DNA from: Verrucomicrobiota bacterium
Lineage (GTDB): Bacteria > Verrucomicrobiota > Verrucomicrobiia > Chthoniobacterales > UBA10450
Direction: 5' to 3'
Assembly (NCBI GenBank): GCA_003219465.1
Contig: QHOX01000121.1
Coordinates: 1-33,153 of the forward strand
Length of the DNA: 33,153 bases
In this document: in pieces, positions 32,335 through 33,153 of the stretch
Layout: the number at the start of each line of letters is the position of its first letter
Numbering within the stretch: position 1 is the stretch's first letter
Position numbers and translations under genes: made by a program
The notes under the pieces: model-generated
What the model was told of the DNA's origin: nothing
Databases searched by the model: none
The model's input: only the letters and a program-made list of their open reading frames with translations

Positions 32335-32539
32335 CCAACGCCCTGCCTGCCACGCCGGAGCGCGCGCGAAGGCGGGTGGGCGGTCCCTTTTCGCCTAACC
32401 ATGAATAGACGATAGGCCCGTGGCTGATAATCACACCGTTCGGAGCGTCTCCACATCAGCAGCGCGCCTCCGCGCCACTGCCCGCGCGGCGCGGCTGAAC
32501 CGACCAACTTTTGTATCGGAGGGAATAAGTCGGCTACAA
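32335..32539. other. GC-rich gap between convergent genes
   Basis: This 205-base region lies between the ends of opcA and the beta-strand repeat gene. It holds a GC-rich stretch with complementary parts (CCTGCCTGCCACGCC near 32341 and GGCGGGTGGGCGG near 32371), then a run of C/G-rich palindromic bits near 32460-32500. Either could act as a two-way terminator or be another dispersed repeat. No gene is seen. Confidence 0.4.
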
Positions 32540-33153
32540 CTACGGCACGACCGCGAGGGTGAGATCGTTGCCATCTCCGCCTGAGTAACTTACCTGGAAG
32601 TTATTGCGGCCGGCGGTGAAAGTTGAGCCGTCGGGCAGGTTAGCGAAGGTGCCGGAAATCGGATTGGCTGAAGTGTTGCTGATCGCGGTAAAAACAGTGC
32701 CGCTCGTGAGTCTCTTGTTTGCCACCGCTTGGAAATCAAACTGTGCGCCGCTCTCGATTGTTACTCCTTTTGCTATGACCTGGTCAGCTCGGGCGTTATT
32801 GGTATTAAGTTTGTAAGTGTAATTACTGTCGGCTTTGAAAGTGAGTGTCTTCTTTAGCGTCAATCTGGCAGGTTGATTCGAACCAACACTCGGCGCCAGA
32901 AATGCTCCTGCCCCGCTGCCGGTGCCGACTGTCACTGCTCCCTGAATGATCCCTTTGCCGCTCAGCGTGCCGGCGCTTACGTTCACGGATCCTGTGCCTG
33001 TTGCTGAACCGCTCCTGTTACTGGCGATAAGTGTCCCAGCACTGACCGTCGTGCCGCCAGTATGAGTGTTGGCGCCGGTCAGAGTCAGCGTGCCAGTGCC
33101 GGCCTTGGCCAGCGCACCGCTGTCCTGAATCACTCCGGAAAAGGTCGTGTTCA
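32540..33153 (-). CDS. autotransporter-associated beta-strand repeat protein, C-terminal part (runs off the right edge)
   Basis: The frame is open to the window edge, so only the last 204 or so residues are seen. It contains the classic repeat: TTFSGVIQDSGALAKAGTGT, then LTLTGANTHTGGTTVSAGTL. This is followed by SGKGIIQGAVTVGTGSGAGA and a closing domain ending FQVSYSGGDGNDLTLAVVP. Such proteins are large exported surface proteins abundant in Verrucomicrobiota. No PEP-CTERM or beta-barrel domain follows the repeats, so the protein ends with the beta-solenoid cap. The apparent GTG start at 33133 is internal. Confidence 0.9.
   Translation of the reverse strand, partial: NTTFSGVIQDSGALAKAGTGTLTLTGANTHTGGTTVSAGTLIASNRSGSATGTGSVNVSAGTLSGKGIIQGAVTVGTGSGAGAFLAPSVGSNQPARLTLKKTLTFKADSNYTYKLNTNNARADQVIAKGVTIESGAQFDFQAVANKRLTSGTVFTAISNTSANPISGTFANLPDGSTFTAGRNNFQVSYSGGDGNDLTLAVVP

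Overview
The window looks like a chromosomal segment of a soil- or sediment-type member of the Verrucomicrobiota, perhaps near Chthoniobacterales. The assignment is an inference. It rests on the gene mix: autotransporter-associated beta-strand repeat protein, delta-60 repeat protein, YCF48-type secreted protein, a zwf-opcA pair, and a three-gene succinate dehydrogenase with a large membrane subunit. Many short-period tandem repeats and paired palindromes between genes point the same way. I see no phage, integrase, transposase, rRNA or CRISPR array.

Layout. 1-4.2 kb: the start of a DoxX-type membrane protein, a YCF48/BNR secreted protein, an ArsS-like radical SAM enzyme, a delta-60 repeat protein, and a decayed second arsS fragment. 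4.2-5.6 kb: a methyltransferase and a TPR-like protein. 5.7-11 kb: a leftward respiratory operon, (MBL-rhodanese)-sdhC-sdhA-(four-helix-bundle gene)-sdhB, with overlapping starts and stops at two junctions. 11-14 kb: a leftward group of a bicupin (oxalate decarboxylase family), a small exported protein and a sulfite-oxidase-family molybdoenzyme. 14.3-15.6 kb: a peptidoglycan-binding exported protein and tRNA-Ala(GGC). 15.7-18.8 kb: a Tat-exported ferritin-like protein, then a coupled SRPBCC-ketosynthase pair behind a structured leader. 18.9-23.1 kb: the leftward group polysaccharide deacetylase-ffh-rpsP-khpA-trmD. 23.2-27.6 kb: an amidase, an MFS carrier, an LpxL-type acyltransferase, a small lipoprotein and a cyclic-nucleotide-binding/DUF1003 protein. 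27.8-32.3 kb: a rightward set starting with a phosphatase-serine hydroxymethyltransferase fusion, then zwf and opcA. The right edge cuts into a leftward beta-strand repeat surface protein.

How the genes fit together. The sulfur-handling MBL-rhodanese protein is translationally coupled to a succinate dehydrogenase that resembles mycobacterial Sdh1 (type F). A sulfite-oxidase-like enzyme lies just upstream, so persulfide/sulfite oxidation and quinone reduction may be linked. zwf and opcA form the oxidative pentose phosphate entry with its activator. ffh, rpsP, khpA and trmD are the usual translation/secretion housekeeping set, here without rimM and rplS.

The most unusual signals are: (1) a 23S-IVP-type four-helix-bundle gene bracketed by inverted arrays of a GTGAATC-type heptamer and inserted between sdhA and sdhB; (2) heptamer arrays inside and just upstream of trmD; (3) three inverted-pair repeat elements resembling REPINs, with compensatory changes in one family; (4) an in-frame low-molecular-weight phosphatase-GlyA fusion; (5) a shared bipartite upstream element in front of two unrelated exported-protein genes; (6) an internally deleted arsS relic.
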